From the NCBI RefSeq assembly GCF_007830335.1, contig NZ_VLKU01000001.1, positions 451,727 through 515,726 on the forward strand: a stretch of 64,000 nt of DNA, written 5' to 3'. Every line of letters begins with the position of its first letter. Positions within the stretch are counted from its first letter, which is position 1. Source of the stretch: Paracoccus sulfuroxidans. Its GTDB lineage: Bacteria; Pseudomonadota; Alphaproteobacteria; Rhodobacterales; Rhodobacteraceae. This document shows positions 37,230 through 46,001 of this stretch, piece by piece. The notes beneath the pieces were generated by a model. That model did not search any database and was not told the DNA's origin. It was given only the letters and a program-made list of their open reading frames with translations. The translations under genes were made by a program, and so were the position numbers.

Positions 37230-38636
37230 ATGTCCGCGCTTTCGCGCCACATCGCTCTTACCTTGTGCCTGCCGATCTCGGCGCTCTTGCTTGGCACCAC
37301 CGCAGCACTTGCCCAGCAGCAGGACGCGCCGCCGCCGGTGGTCACGGTCGTGACCCTGCATGCCGAAGAGGTGCCGATCACCACCACCCTGCCCGGCCGC
37401 GTTCTGGCCTCAGCCGAGGCCGAGGTGCGCCCGCAGGTCAATGGCATCGTGAATGAGCGGCTGTTCGATGAAGGCAGCCGGGTCAGGGTCGGCGATCCGC
37501 TGTTCCGCATTGATCCCACGACCTATCAGGCGGCGGTCGCGCAGGCCGAGGCCGGGCTGGCGCGCGCCAAGGCCGAAGCCGCTGCCGCCGAGCGTGAGGC
37601 CCAGCGGGTCGGCGCGCTTCTGGACCGCCGCGTCAGCAGCGAGCAGGCCTCGGACAATGCCATCGCCGCGCGCGACTCGGCGGTTGCAGCGGTCAAGGTG
37701 GCCGAAGCGCAGCTGCAGACCGCGCAGATTGAACTCGACCGCACCACCATCCGCGCCGAGCTGGAAGGCGAGATCGGCCTCTCGCAGGTCAGCCAGGGCG
37801 CGCTGGTCACCGCCGGTCAGGCCACTCCGCTGGCCGTGATCCGCAGTCTGGACCCGATCCATGTCGACGTGACGCAATCGGCAGCCGAGATCATCCGCTT
37901 CCGCCGCGATATGGCCGCAGGCGGCGACAAGACGCGCGCGAATGGCAAGGTCACGCTGCGGCTGGCCGATGGCAGCGATTACAGCCATGAAGGCAAGCTG
38001 ACCGCAGCCGAACCTTATGTGAATGAGACGACCGGCGTGGTCACGCTGCGGCTGGAGTTCGACAACCCCGACGCCATCCTGCTGCCGGGCATGTATGTGC
38101 AGGCCGTGGTCGAGCAGACCATCGCCAAGGACGTGATCCTGGCCCCGCAAGAGGGCGTCAGCCGCGACCGTCGCGGCCAGCCCATCGCGCTGGTCGTGAA
38201 CGCCCAGAACCAGGTCGAGGAACGGCAACTGACCGTCCTGCAAGACCATGGCAACACCTGGGTTGTTTCGGAAGGTCTCAATGACGGCGACCGCATCGTG
38301 GTCGAAGGCGTCCAGCGCATCGGCGCGGGCATGCCCGTCACACCCGAGGAACGCGGCGCGGCCCCGGCAGCGGGCGCTGAAGGCGCGGCTCCGGCTGATG
38401 CGACCGCTCCTGCGGAAGGTGAAGCCCCTGCGGAGGGTGCAGCCCCTGCAGAAGGCGCGGCTCCGACCGAAGGTGCCGCTCCAGCAGAAGGTGGGGCCGC
38501 AGAGGCGGCCCCCGCGGGCGAAGCTCCGGCAGATGCGGCCGCATCGCCTGGTGCTCCGGCAGCTGAAGCCCCCGCACCCGATACCCCGACCGAGGCCGCC
38601 CCTGCGGATGGCCAACCCGACAACGCCACCAACTGA
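37230..38636 (+). CDS. RND efflux periplasmic adaptor subunit with acidic Ala/Pro-rich tail
   Basis: 468 residues. A signal peptide covers about 1-30 (ending near ALAQQQ). The membrane-fusion lipoyl/hairpin region follows at about 45-200, with PQVNGIVNERLFDEGSRVRV and ELDRTTIRAELEGEIGLSQV, then beta-barrel and MP domains to about 370. It resembles AcrA/MexA but lacks the usual lipobox Cys. The last ~95 residues are a low-complexity Ala/Pro/Glu tail built on AEGAAP units, absent from classical adaptors. It is followed 25 bp later by the RND pump; no outer-membrane channel gene or TetR regulator adjoins. Confidence 0.88.
   Translation: MSALSRHIALTLCLPISALLLGTTAALAQQQDAPPPVVTVVTLHAEEVPITTTLPGRVLASAEAEVRPQVNGIVNERLFDEGSRVRVGDPLFRIDPTTYQAAVAQAEAGLARAKAEAAAAEREAQRVGALLDRRVSSEQASDNAIAARDSAVAAVKVAEAQLQTAQIELDRTTIRAELEGEIGLSQVSQGALVTAGQATPLAVIRSLDPIHVDVTQSAAEIIRFRRDMAAGGDKTRANGKVTLRLADGSDYSHEGKLTAAEPYVNETTGVVTLRLEFDNPDAILLPGMYVQAVVEQTIAKDVILAPQEGVSRDRRGQPIALVVNAQNQVEERQLTVLQDHGNTWVVSEGLNDGDRIVVEGVQRIGAGMPVTPEERGAAPAAGAEGAAPADATAPAEGEAPAEGAAPAEGAAPTEGAAPAEGGAAEAAPAGEAPADAAASPGAPAAEAPAPDTPTEAAPADGQPDNATN
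38353..38633 (+). repeat. Repetitive Ala/Pro/Glu-coding tail of the RND adaptor
   Basis: The 3' end of the adaptor gene encodes imperfect repeats around APAEGAAP, seen in DNA as recurring 15-18 bp units such as gcccctgcggaaggt. The repeats encode about 94 residues rich in Ala, Pro and Glu. Such tracts vary in length between strains through slippage. Confidence 0.7.
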
Positions 38637-38661
38637 ACCGACCGATTGAAAAGAGTAGCTC

Positions 38662-41600
38662 ATGGCACGCTTCTTCATTGACCGTCCGGTCTTCGCCTGG
38701 GTGATCTCGATCCTGATCATGGGTCTTGGTCTTCTGGCGATCCGAACCCTTCCGGTCGCGCAGTACCCGCAGATCGCCCCGCCCTCGGTGTCGATCCGGG
38801 CCGTCTATCCCGGCGCCTCGGCCGAAACCGTCGCCAATACCGTCACGCAGGTCATCGAACAGCAGATGACCGGCCTCGACGGGCTGCGATATTTCAGCTC
38901 AAGCTCCAGCTCGGCGGGGATGTCGACAACCACCCTGACCTTTGAGACCGGCACGGATGCCGATATCGCGCAGGTGCAGGTGCAGAACAAACTGGCGCAA
39001 GCCACGGCGCTTCTGCCCGAACCCGTACAGCGGCAGGGCGTGACGGTTGAGAAATCGGCCTCGGGCTTTCTCATGGTCATCGCGCTCATCTCGGAAGATG
39101 GCCGCTATGAAGAGGTCGACCTGGCCGACTACATGATCTCGAATATGCTGAATGACCTCAGCCGGATCGAGGGCGTGGGCAGCGTGCAGGTCTTCGGCGG
39201 CCAATATGCCATGCGCATCTGGCTGGACCCGTCGAAACTGGCCGCCTATGAGCTGACGCCCGGCGATGTCGTCGCGGCGGTGTCGTCCGAGAACGCGCAG
39301 ATTTCGGCCGGGGCCTTCGGCAGCGAGCCTGCCGTCGATGGCCAGATGCTGAACGCCACGATCACCGCGCAATCGCTGCTGTCGACGACGCAGGATTTCG
39401 AACAGATCGTGCTGCGCGCCGAACCCGATGGCGGCTTGATCCTGCTGAAGGACGTCGCCCGGGTCGAGATCGGGGCCGAGGATTATTCGATCGAGGCGCG
39501 CTATAACGGCAAGCCCTCCTCGGGCATGGCGATCAGCCTGGCCTCGGGCGCGAACTCGCTGGATACGGCAGAGCGGGTAAAAGAGCGGATGCAGGAATTC
39601 GCCCGCTTCTTCCCCGAAGGCATGACCTATGTCATCCCCTTCGACACCACGCCTTTCGTGCTGATCTCGATTGAATCGGTGGTCAAGACGCTGATCGAGG
39701 CCATCGTGCTGGTCTTCTTCGTGATGCTGCTGTTCCTGCAGAACTGGCGCGCGACGCTGATCCCGACGCTGGCGGTGCCGGTCGTCATCCTGGGCACCTT
39801 CGGCATTCTGGCGGCCTTCGGCTTCACCATCAACACGCTGACCATGCTGGCCATGGTGCTGGCCATCGGCCTGCTTGTCGATGACGCCATCGTCGTCGTG
39901 GAAAACGTCGAGCGGATCATGGAGGAAGAGGGGCTTTCGCCCCTTGAGGCCACGCGCAAATCCATGGACCAGATCACCGGCGCGCTGATCGGGATTGCGC
40001 TGGTTCTTTCGGCGGTTTTCGTGCCGATGGCCTTCTTCGGCGGCTCGACCGGGGTGATCTATAAACAGTTCGCCATCACCATTGCGTCCGCCATGGGCCT
40101 GTCGGTGGTGGTCGCGCTGTCGCTGACGCCCGCGCTTTGCGCCACGCTGCTGAAAAACACCCATACCGACAAGAAGCGCGGCTTCTTCGGCCCGTTTAAC
40201 CGCTTCTTCGACTGGCTGATCCATGGCTATGGCAACACGGTCAAATGGATCGTGCACCGGCCCTTGCGGATGCTGCTGATCTATCTGGGCCTTGGGGCGG
40301 TCATGGTGCTGCTCTTCGTGCGCACGCCCACGGGCTTTCTGCCCGATGAGGATCAGGGCATCATGTTCGTGCTGATCCAGGGGCCGACCGGTGCCACGAC
40401 CGAGCGCACCAGCGCCGTCGTCTCGCAGGTGCAGAAGTATTTCGCCGAGGCCGAGCAAGAGAATGTCGACTCCTTCTTCGGCGTGACCGGCTTCAGCTTC
40501 GCCGGTCAGGGCCAGAACATGGGCATCGCCTTCGTGCGTCTGAAGGACTGGAAAGAGCGAACGCGGCCGGACCAGTCCGTGCAGGCCATCGCCGGGCGGG
40601 CCTTCGGCGCGCTCAGCCAGATCCGCGATGCGATGGTGTTCCCGATCGTGCCACCCTCGGTCATCGAGCTGGGCAACGTCTCGGGCTTTGACTTCTATGT
40701 GCAGGCCCGCGGCGGCCAGTCGCATGAGCAGTTGCTCGACGCGCGCAACCAGATGCTGGGCATGGCCGCGCAGGATGACCGGATCGCCTCGGCCCGTCCG
40801 AACGGGCTTGAGGATGCGTCGCAGTACCGGCTGGACATCGACTGGCGCAAGGCCGGGGCGATGGGCGTGTCGGCGACCGATGTGGGCTCGCTGCTGTCGG
40901 TGGCCTGGGCCGGGCGCTATGTGAACGACTTCATCGACCGGGGCCGCATCAAGCGGGTCTATGTGCAGGGTGAGCCCTCGTCACGCGCCGTGCCGACCGA
41001 TATCGACCGCTGGCGCGTGCGCAACAGCTCTGGCGGGCTGGTGCCCTTCTCGAACTTCGCGGACGGGGTCTGGAGCTTCGGCCCGCAGGGTCTGGACCGC
41101 TACAACGGCGTGCCCTCGATGCAGATCCAGGGCAGCCCCGCGCCCGGCGTCTCATCCGGTGAAGGGATGGCCGCGATCAACGAGCTTGCCGCCAATCTGC
41201 CCCCCGGCTTCAACGTCGCCTGGACCGGCCTCTCGCTGGAGGAACAGCAGGCGGGGAACCAGACCACGCTGCTTTACACGCTGTCGCTGGCGGTCGTCTT
41301 CCTGTGTCTGGCCGCGCTTTACGAAAGCTGGTCGATCCCCTTCGCGGTGATGCTGGCCATGCCGATCGGCGTGGTGGGCGCACTGACAGGGGCCTGGCTA
41401 GGCGGCTTCGACAACGGGGTCTTCTTCCAGGTGGGCCTGCTGACCGTCATCGGCCTGACCGGCAAGAACGCGATCATGATCGTGGAGTTTGCCCGCGAAC
41501 AGGTCGAGGCGGGGGCCGATCTTTACGACGGCGTCGTCGAGGCGGCACGTCAGCGTTTCCGCCCGATCCTGATGACCTCGATGGCCTTCTCTCTGGGCGT

Positions 41601-41784
41601 GCTGCCGCTGGTGCTGTCGACCGGAGCGGGGGCCAACGGGCGCAACACCATCGGCTCGACCGTGCTGGGCGGGACGATCTCGGCCACGGTGCTGGGGGTG
41701 CTGTTCGTGCCACTGTTCTTTGTGATCGTGCGCCGCGTGCTGGGGCGCACGCCCCTTCAGCGCACGCCCAGCGTCGCCAGCTGA
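38662..41784 (+). CDS. RND multidrug efflux pump (AcrB/MexB-type)
   Basis: 1040 residues, normal for the HAE-1 family. It starts MARFFIDRPVFAWVISILIM and has twelve helices with two large periplasmic loops. Proton-relay residues are present: the Asp pair in GLLVDDAIVVVENVERIMEE (helix 4) and the Lys in GLTGKNAIMIVEFAREQ (helix 10). LDGLRYFSSSSSSAG is the typical porter motif. It exports hydrophobic or amphipathic compounds as a trimer with the adaptor encoded upstream. A strong terminator lies 24 bp downstream, so the operon is just these two genes. Confidence 0.94.
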   Translation: MARFFIDRPVFAWVISILIMGLGLLAIRTLPVAQYPQIAPPSVSIRAVYPGASAETVANTVTQVIEQQMTGLDGLRYFSSSSSSAGMSTTTLTFETGTDADIAQVQVQNKLAQATALLPEPVQRQGVTVEKSASGFLMVIALISEDGRYEEVDLADYMISNMLNDLSRIEGVGSVQVFGGQYAMRIWLDPSKLAAYELTPGDVVAAVSSENAQISAGAFGSEPAVDGQMLNATITAQSLLSTTQDFEQIVLRAEPDGGLILLKDVARVEIGAEDYSIEARYNGKPSSGMAISLASGANSLDTAERVKERMQEFARFFPEGMTYVIPFDTTPFVLISIESVVKTLIEAIVLVFFVMLLFLQNWRATLIPTLAVPVVILGTFGILAAFGFTINTLTMLAMVLAIGLLVDDAIVVVENVERIMEEEGLSPLEATRKSMDQITGALIGIALVLSAVFVPMAFFGGSTGVIYKQFAITIASAMGLSVVVALSLTPALCATLLKNTHTDKKRGFFGPFNRFFDWLIHGYGNTVKWIVHRPLRMLLIYLGLGAVMVLLFVRTPTGFLPDEDQGIMFVLIQGPTGATTERTSAVVSQVQKYFAEAEQENVDSFFGVTGFSFAGQGQNMGIAFVRLKDWKERTRPDQSVQAIAGRAFGALSQIRDAMVFPIVPPSVIELGNVSGFDFYVQARGGQSHEQLLDARNQMLGMAAQDDRIASARPNGLEDASQYRLDIDWRKAGAMGVSATDVGSLLSVAWAGRYVNDFIDRGRIKRVYVQGEPSSRAVPTDIDRWRVRNSSGGLVPFSNFADGVWSFGPQGLDRYNGVPSMQIQGSPAPGVSSGEGMAAINELAANLPPGFNVAWTGLSLEEQQAGNQTTLLYTLSLAVVFLCLAALYESWSIPFAVMLAMPIGVVGALTGAWLGGFDNGVFFQVGLLTVIGLTGKNAIMIVEFAREQVEAGADLYDGVVEAARQRFRPILMTSMAFSLGVLPLVLSTGAGANGRNTIGSTVLGGTISATVLGVLFVPLFFVIVRRVLGRTPLQRTPSVAS

Positions 41785-41807
41785 GGCCAAGAAGTCCTTG
41801 ATCCCAA

Positions 41808-41840
41808 ACCGGCGCGCGTCCCTGACCGCGCCGGTTTTTT
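41808..41840 (+). terminator. Terminator of the RND efflux operon
   Basis: ACCGGCGCG (41808-41816) and CGCGCCGGT (41827-41835) form a perfect 9-bp stem with a 10-nt loop. The stem runs directly into six T residues. Confidence 0.85.
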
Positions 41841-41918
41841 CTGTCCCAAGGGCCCCCGCGCTTGAAGGGTCGCGGCCCCGCGCCTAACCTGACGCCAGCA
41901 ACAAGGGACCTTTGCACA

Positions 41919-43325
41919 ATGTCTGCGACCAGCAGCCCCGATCTGACGGCCCTGCCCCGGCTTGCCGCTGCGCCCCAGGGCGACGCGGCAAGATCGCGTG
42001 TAGGGCTGCGCACGGTCGCCTTCTGCGGCTCGTTTCTGGCCTGGCTTGCGATGTTTCTGGTCGTCATTCTGGCGCTTTTCCACAACGCCCGCCAGTCGGC
42101 CGAGGCCGAAACCGACGCCGCCTTCCGGTTGGCCAGCGCCTCGACCCTGATGCGGCTGCCTGTGGTCTTCGAGCGGCGCGACGTCATGGCCGAGGCCGCC
42201 GTGATCGCGACCGAGACCGACGGGCTGCGCCATGTCTCGGCCGTGCTGACGGATGTGGCGGGCAAAGAGGTGACGCTTCCGCATACGGCGCTGGACCAGA
42301 CCTCCGCGCCGCCGCCCGCATGGTTTGCGCGCCTGCTGACCCCGCCCATTCAGGAAGAATTCGTCCCAATCCGGCAATATCCCAATGTGCTGGGGATGAT
42401 CACCATCCGGACCGACCCCAGCGACGTGATTGCCCAGTCCTGGCAGAACTTCTGGCTGGTCTTGCCGCTGCTGGCGGTGACCGCGCTGGTTTCTCTGGCG
42501 ATGACCATGACGGTGACGGCGGTGGTACTGCGGCAGTTGCGGCTGATCGGTCACGCCATGCAGCGCATGGGCGAAGGCGATCTGGCCCCGCACGCACCGG
42601 ATTCGCGGCTGACCGAGCTTGCAGAGCTTTCACGCGGCATCAACGCGCTGGCAAATTCGCTGGCCGCGCAGCGGGCCGAGAACCGGCAGCTGCAGGGCCG
42701 CATGATGTCTCTGGCCGAGGATGAGCGCGCGCGCATCGCCTCGGACCTGCATGATGAGATCGGACCGCAGCTTTTCGCGCTGCGGGCGGCGACGGCGCAG
42801 GCCAGCGGCGCGGCGGTGCATGTCAGCGGCACGGGCGCGGTCGAACTGGCCGAGGCGCTGGCCGCCGTCGAGCGTCATTCCTGCGCCATCCGCGAAAGCG
42901 CCCGCGCCGCTATCGACAACCTGCGCCTCGCCCCTGTCGAGGGGGCAGATCTGCACGAAACGCTGGCCGAGCTGGTCCTTGATTTCACCGATGTCGCGCC
43001 TGAGGTCGACATCCGCCTGAGCGTCGGGGAGGTGCCGCTTGCAGATGAGGCCGTGCAGATCGCCATCCACCGTTTCGTGCGCGAAAGCGTGTTGAACGCG
43101 CTGCGCCACGCCCAGCCCACGCGCATCGACGTCGCGCTGTCGCAGGACGCGACGGGTACTGCCGTGATCCGGGTCACCGATGACGGCACCGGCCCCTCGG
43201 GCAAGGGACCGGGCATGGGGCTGACCGGCATGCGCGACCGGGCGACGGCCTTGGGTGCCATCTATCTTCCGCCCCGCCGCGAGGGCATAACGACCGTGAC
43301 CGAACTCAGGATACCAGCACCATGA
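41919..43325 (+). CDS. Sensor histidine kinase, NarX/UhpB type (HisKA_3)
   Basis: 468 residues. Helix 1 at about 32-55, a periplasmic sensor of roughly 110 residues, helix 2 at about 173-200, a HAMP-like linker, then the HisKA_3 dimerisation box DERARIASDLHDEIGPQLFA with the phospho-His near residue 278. The ATPase domain includes ESVLNALRHAQPTRIDVALS, VTDDGTGPSG and GMGLTGMRDRATALGA. The ATG at 41919 has AAGGGA before it. It overlaps the LuxR-type regulator by 4 bp, giving a complete two-component pair. The stimulus is unknown; location after an efflux operon may or may not be meaningful. Confidence 0.88.
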   Translation: MSATSSPDLTALPRLAAAPQGDAARSRVGLRTVAFCGSFLAWLAMFLVVILALFHNARQSAEAETDAAFRLASASTLMRLPVVFERRDVMAEAAVIATETDGLRHVSAVLTDVAGKEVTLPHTALDQTSAPPPAWFARLLTPPIQEEFVPIRQYPNVLGMITIRTDPSDVIAQSWQNFWLVLPLLAVTALVSLAMTMTVTAVVLRQLRLIGHAMQRMGEGDLAPHAPDSRLTELAELSRGINALANSLAAQRAENRQLQGRMMSLAEDERARIASDLHDEIGPQLFALRAATAQASGAAVHVSGTGAVELAEALAAVERHSCAIRESARAAIDNLRLAPVEGADLHETLAELVLDFTDVAPEVDIRLSVGEVPLADEAVQIAIHRFVRESVLNALRHAQPTRIDVALSQDATGTAVIRVTDDGTGPSGKGPGMGLTGMRDRATALGAIYLPPRREGITTVTELRIPAP

Positions 43326-43990
43326 CCGAAGCCATCACGCCCGAGATCTCTGCCCGACCACTGCGGGTTCTGATCGTCGACGACCATCCGGTGGTGGCCG
43401 AGGGATGGGACCGCATCACCCGCGGCCGCCTTGATTGCGAGGTGATCGCCGCCGCCCGCCCCTCGCAGGGCTGGCGGGCATGGCGGCGCGACGCGCCCGA
43501 TGTGATCGTGGCCGATCTGACCATGGGCGACAGCAAGCTGGCCGGTCTGCGGCTGGTCGAACGCCTGCGCCGCGCGGGGGCCAAACAGCCGGTGCTGGTC
43601 TTTACCATGCACCGCAGCCCGATCATCGCGCGCCGCGCGCTGCAGGCCGGGTGCAACGGCATCATCCACAAGGATTCCCCCTCGGCCGAGATTGGCGAAG
43701 CTTTGGCCGAGGTCGCGCGCGGCGGCAGCTATGTCCCCGCCGACATTGCCCGCAAGATCGCGCTGATGCACCAGCCGGGTGCCGAGGGCTCGGGCCCGCG
43801 CCTGACCCCGCGCGAGACCGATATCCTGCGCAGCATCGCCGAGGGCCTTTCCTATCGCGAGATCGCCGAGCGGGCGAACATCAGCTACAAGACCGTGTCG
43901 AACGTCAGCCAGACGCTGAAGGACAAGCTGGGCGCGGGCAGCTTTGCCGACCTCGTGGTCAAGGCGATCCGTCACTTCGAGGAGGGCTGA
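43322..43990 (+). CDS. Response regulator, NarL/LuxR type
   Basis: 222 residues. The receiver domain (about 14-125) has the acidic pair in LIVDDHPVVAEG, the phospho-acceptor Asp65 in VIVADLTMGD, and the conserved Lys in IIHKDSPSAE. The C-terminal LuxR HTH (about 155-215) reads LTPRETDILRSIAEGLSYRE then IAERANISYKTVSNVSQTLK. It is the cognate partner of the overlapping kinase. It ends 5 bp before the next gene. Confidence 0.9.
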   Translation: MTEAITPEISARPLRVLIVDDHPVVAEGWDRITRGRLDCEVIAAARPSQGWRAWRRDAPDVIVADLTMGDSKLAGLRLVERLRRAGAKQPVLVFTMHRSPIIARRALQAGCNGIIHKDSPSAEIGEALAEVARGGSYVPADIARKIALMHQPGAEGSGPRLTPRETDILRSIAEGLSYREIAERANISYKTVSNVSQTLKDKLGAGSFADLVVKAIRHFEEG

Positions 43991-43995
43991 GTCCC

Positions 43996-45279
43996 TTGGC
44001 CCGCCGCCCCGGCAGCGCGCCCCCCCAGATCGGAACGCGGATCCGGGAACGACGGCTGTCGCTGGGGCGCAGGCAGTCCGATATTGCGCGCGGCGCGCAG
44101 ATCTCGGCCGCCTATCTGAACCTGATCGAGCACAACCGCCGCCCCGTCAGCGATGCGCTGCTGACGCGGCTGGCCGAGGCGCTGGCGACCGATGTCAAGG
44201 AGCTCGCCTCGGACCGAGAGGAGCTGGTCATCGCAGCCCTGCGTGAAGCCGCAGCCCGCATTGACCTGCGCGGCCCTCTGCCTGCCGAGATCGAGCGGAT
44301 CACCGAATTCGCCGCCCGCTTTCCGGGCTGGGCTTCGGTGCTGGCCGCCACGCTGCGGCTGGCCGAGGGGCTTGAGCGCAAGCTGGTCTCATACTCCGAC
44401 CGCATGTCGCGCGACCCCTATCTGCTGACCACGCTGCATGAGGTGCAATCGGCGGTTACGGCGCTGCGCTCGACCGCCTCGATTCTGGCCGAAACGCCGG
44501 ATATCGACGATCAATGGCGCAACCGCTTCCACACCATCCTTGATCAGGACAGCCTGCGCCTGTCGCGCACCGCGCAGGCGCTGGTCGCCTATCTGGACAG
44601 TTTCGAGGATGAGATCGTCCCCATGTCGCCCCGCGAAGAGGTAGAGGCATGGATCGCCGCCGGTGAGCCGAACCCGGCGGAGGCCCCGGAGCTCGCCTCG
44701 GACGTGGCTCGCGCCATCGCGCAGGAGCTTCAGGCCGAACAGACCCGGGACAGGGCGGCGCTATCGGATGCCGAGCTGGGCGGGATCGTCGACCGCGTGG
44801 CGCGTGACGGACGCCCCGTCGATCCGGCCGATATTGCGCGGCTCTTGAACAAGCCGCTGGACCTCGTGCTGCGCCGTCTGGGCATCTTGCGGCCCGGCCC
44901 TTGGCATGACGCGGGGCTGATTGTCTGCGACGGCTCGGGCGCGCCGACGTTTCGCCATTCTGCGCCGGGTTTCGTGCTGCCGCGCCCCGGCGAAGGCTGC
45001 CCGCTTCTGCCGATCTTCGAGGCGCTGGCGCAGCCGCAACTGCCCGTCTCGCGCCTTCTGGAGACCCCCGAGGGTGAGCGGTTCGCGGCCTGGGCCATCG
45101 CCGACCGGCACATGCCCATGGGTTTCGACGGCCCCAGCCTCAGCCGCGCGCAGATGCTGTTCGCGCCCGCGCCCCCCGATGACGCCCGCCGCGCCCTGCC
45201 GATCGGCCCCGCCTGCCGGATCTGCCCGCGCGCGGGCTGCCCGGCCCGCAACGAGCCTTCGATCCTTGGTCCGGTCTAG
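43996..45279 (+). CDS. XRE-family regulator with DUF2083/ScfR-type C-terminus
   Basis: 427 residues. XRE helix-turn-helix at about 12-68 (IRERRLSLGRRQSDIARGAQ, YLNLIEHNRRPVSDALLTRL). The middle (about 140-200) is helical and looks like a kinase dimerisation hairpin. The C-terminus ends in a cysteine cluster, CRICPRAGCPAR, characteristic of DUF2083 short-chain fatty-acyl regulators. The TTG at 43996 is chosen because a GGAGGG lies 11 bp upstream and the frame reads straight into the HTH; the frame is open much further upstream through the LuxR gene. It probably senses acyl-CoA or a redox/metal signal. Confidence 0.78.
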   Translation: MARRPGSAPPQIGTRIRERRLSLGRRQSDIARGAQISAAYLNLIEHNRRPVSDALLTRLAEALATDVKELASDREELVIAALREAAARIDLRGPLPAEIERITEFAARFPGWASVLAATLRLAEGLERKLVSYSDRMSRDPYLLTTLHEVQSAVTALRSTASILAETPDIDDQWRNRFHTILDQDSLRLSRTAQALVAYLDSFEDEIVPMSPREEVEAWIAAGEPNPAEAPELASDVARAIAQELQAEQTRDRAALSDAELGGIVDRVARDGRPVDPADIARLLNKPLDLVLRRLGILRPGPWHDAGLIVCDGSGAPTFRHSAPGFVLPRPGEGCPLLPIFEALAQPQLPVSRLLETPEGERFAAWAIADRHMPMGFDGPSLSRAQMLFAPAPPDDARRALPIGPACRICPRAGCPARNEPSILGPV

Positions 45280-45342
45280 ACCTTTGGGCCTTTGACAATC
45301 GCCCCGTCGCACGCTCATCTGGGCATTCAGAGGGAGGCCGCT

Positions 45343-45717
45343 GTGAAGCCCGGCATCGACGTATTGCTGATTGAGGATGAACCCAGCATCGCCGAGGCGA
45401 TCCGCTTCATCCTGTCCCGCGAGGGCTGGCGCTGCGCGCAATGGTCGGAAGGCTCCGAGGCGATCCAGCAGATCCTCGGCCTGCGGCCACGGCTGGTCAT
45501 TCTGGACGTCATGCTGCCCGGCCGCGACGGGTTGCAGGTGTTGGCCCAGCTTCGCGCCACGCCCGAAATCGCATCGACGCCCGTGCTGGTCCTGACCGCG
45601 CAGGGTGGCCCGCTGGCAGCCGAGGGCGCGTCCATGGTGCTGGCCAAGCCCTTCGCCAATGAAGACCTGCGTCAGGCCGTGCGCAGCCTGATGCCAGCCG
45701 GGCAGCCCCGCGCATGA
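45343..45717 (+). CDS. Stand-alone response-regulator receiver protein
   Basis: 124 residues: one receiver domain and no output domain. Acidic pair in LLIEDEPSIAE, phospho-acceptor Asp55 in LVILDVMLPGRDGL, Thr in LVLTAQGG, and Lys102 in MVLAKPFAN. The GTG at 45343 has GGGAGG 5 bp before it; a TTG 17 codons upstream is possible but lacks support. It overlaps the small membrane protein by 4 bp and is two genes before the symporter-kinase, so it is the expected phosphate acceptor of that kinase. Confidence 0.87.
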   Translation: MKPGIDVLLIEDEPSIAEAIRFILSREGWRCAQWSEGSEAIQQILGLRPRLVILDVMLPGRDGLQVLAQLRATPEIASTPVLVLTAQGGPLAAEGASMVLAKPFANEDLRQAVRSLMPAGQPRA

Positions 45718-46001
45718 GAGGGCGCGTCCCCGAGCATTTTCTGGAGCGCGGCGCCTATCGCCGTCGCCGCATCGAAGAGGCCGCGCGGATGGTGCCGGTG
45801 GTCTTCGCCCTGTTGACGCTGCTGCCGATGCTGTGGCGGCCCGCGCAGATGAGCTTCAGCTTCGGCGCGGTCTGGCTGGTCAGCGTCTGGGCCATCACCA
45901 TCCTGATCAGCGCGATCCTGTTTCGCATGCTGGGCCGAAGCCAGCCGGATCCGCCTTCCGCCGATACATCCCTTGCGACGGAGCCTGCGGATGACGCCTG
46001 A
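45714..46001 (+). CDS. Small two-helix membrane protein partnering the symporter-kinase
   Basis: 95 residues. A basic N-terminal segment (AYRRRRIEEAARM) precedes two hydrophobic helices (about 26-43, VPVVFALLTLLPMLW, and 48-70, GAVWLVSVWAITILISAILF), then an acidic tail. No recognised domain. Size and topology recall DUF485/DUF4212 proteins, which are encoded next to sodium/solute symporters of the acetate type. It overlaps the symporter-kinase start by 11 bp, arguing for stoichiometric expression. A transporter-subunit role is inference. Confidence 0.75.
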   Translation: MRGRVPEHFLERGAYRRRRIEEAARMVPVVFALLTLLPMLWRPAQMSFSFGAVWLVSVWAITILISAILFRMLGRSQPDPPSADTSLATEPADDA

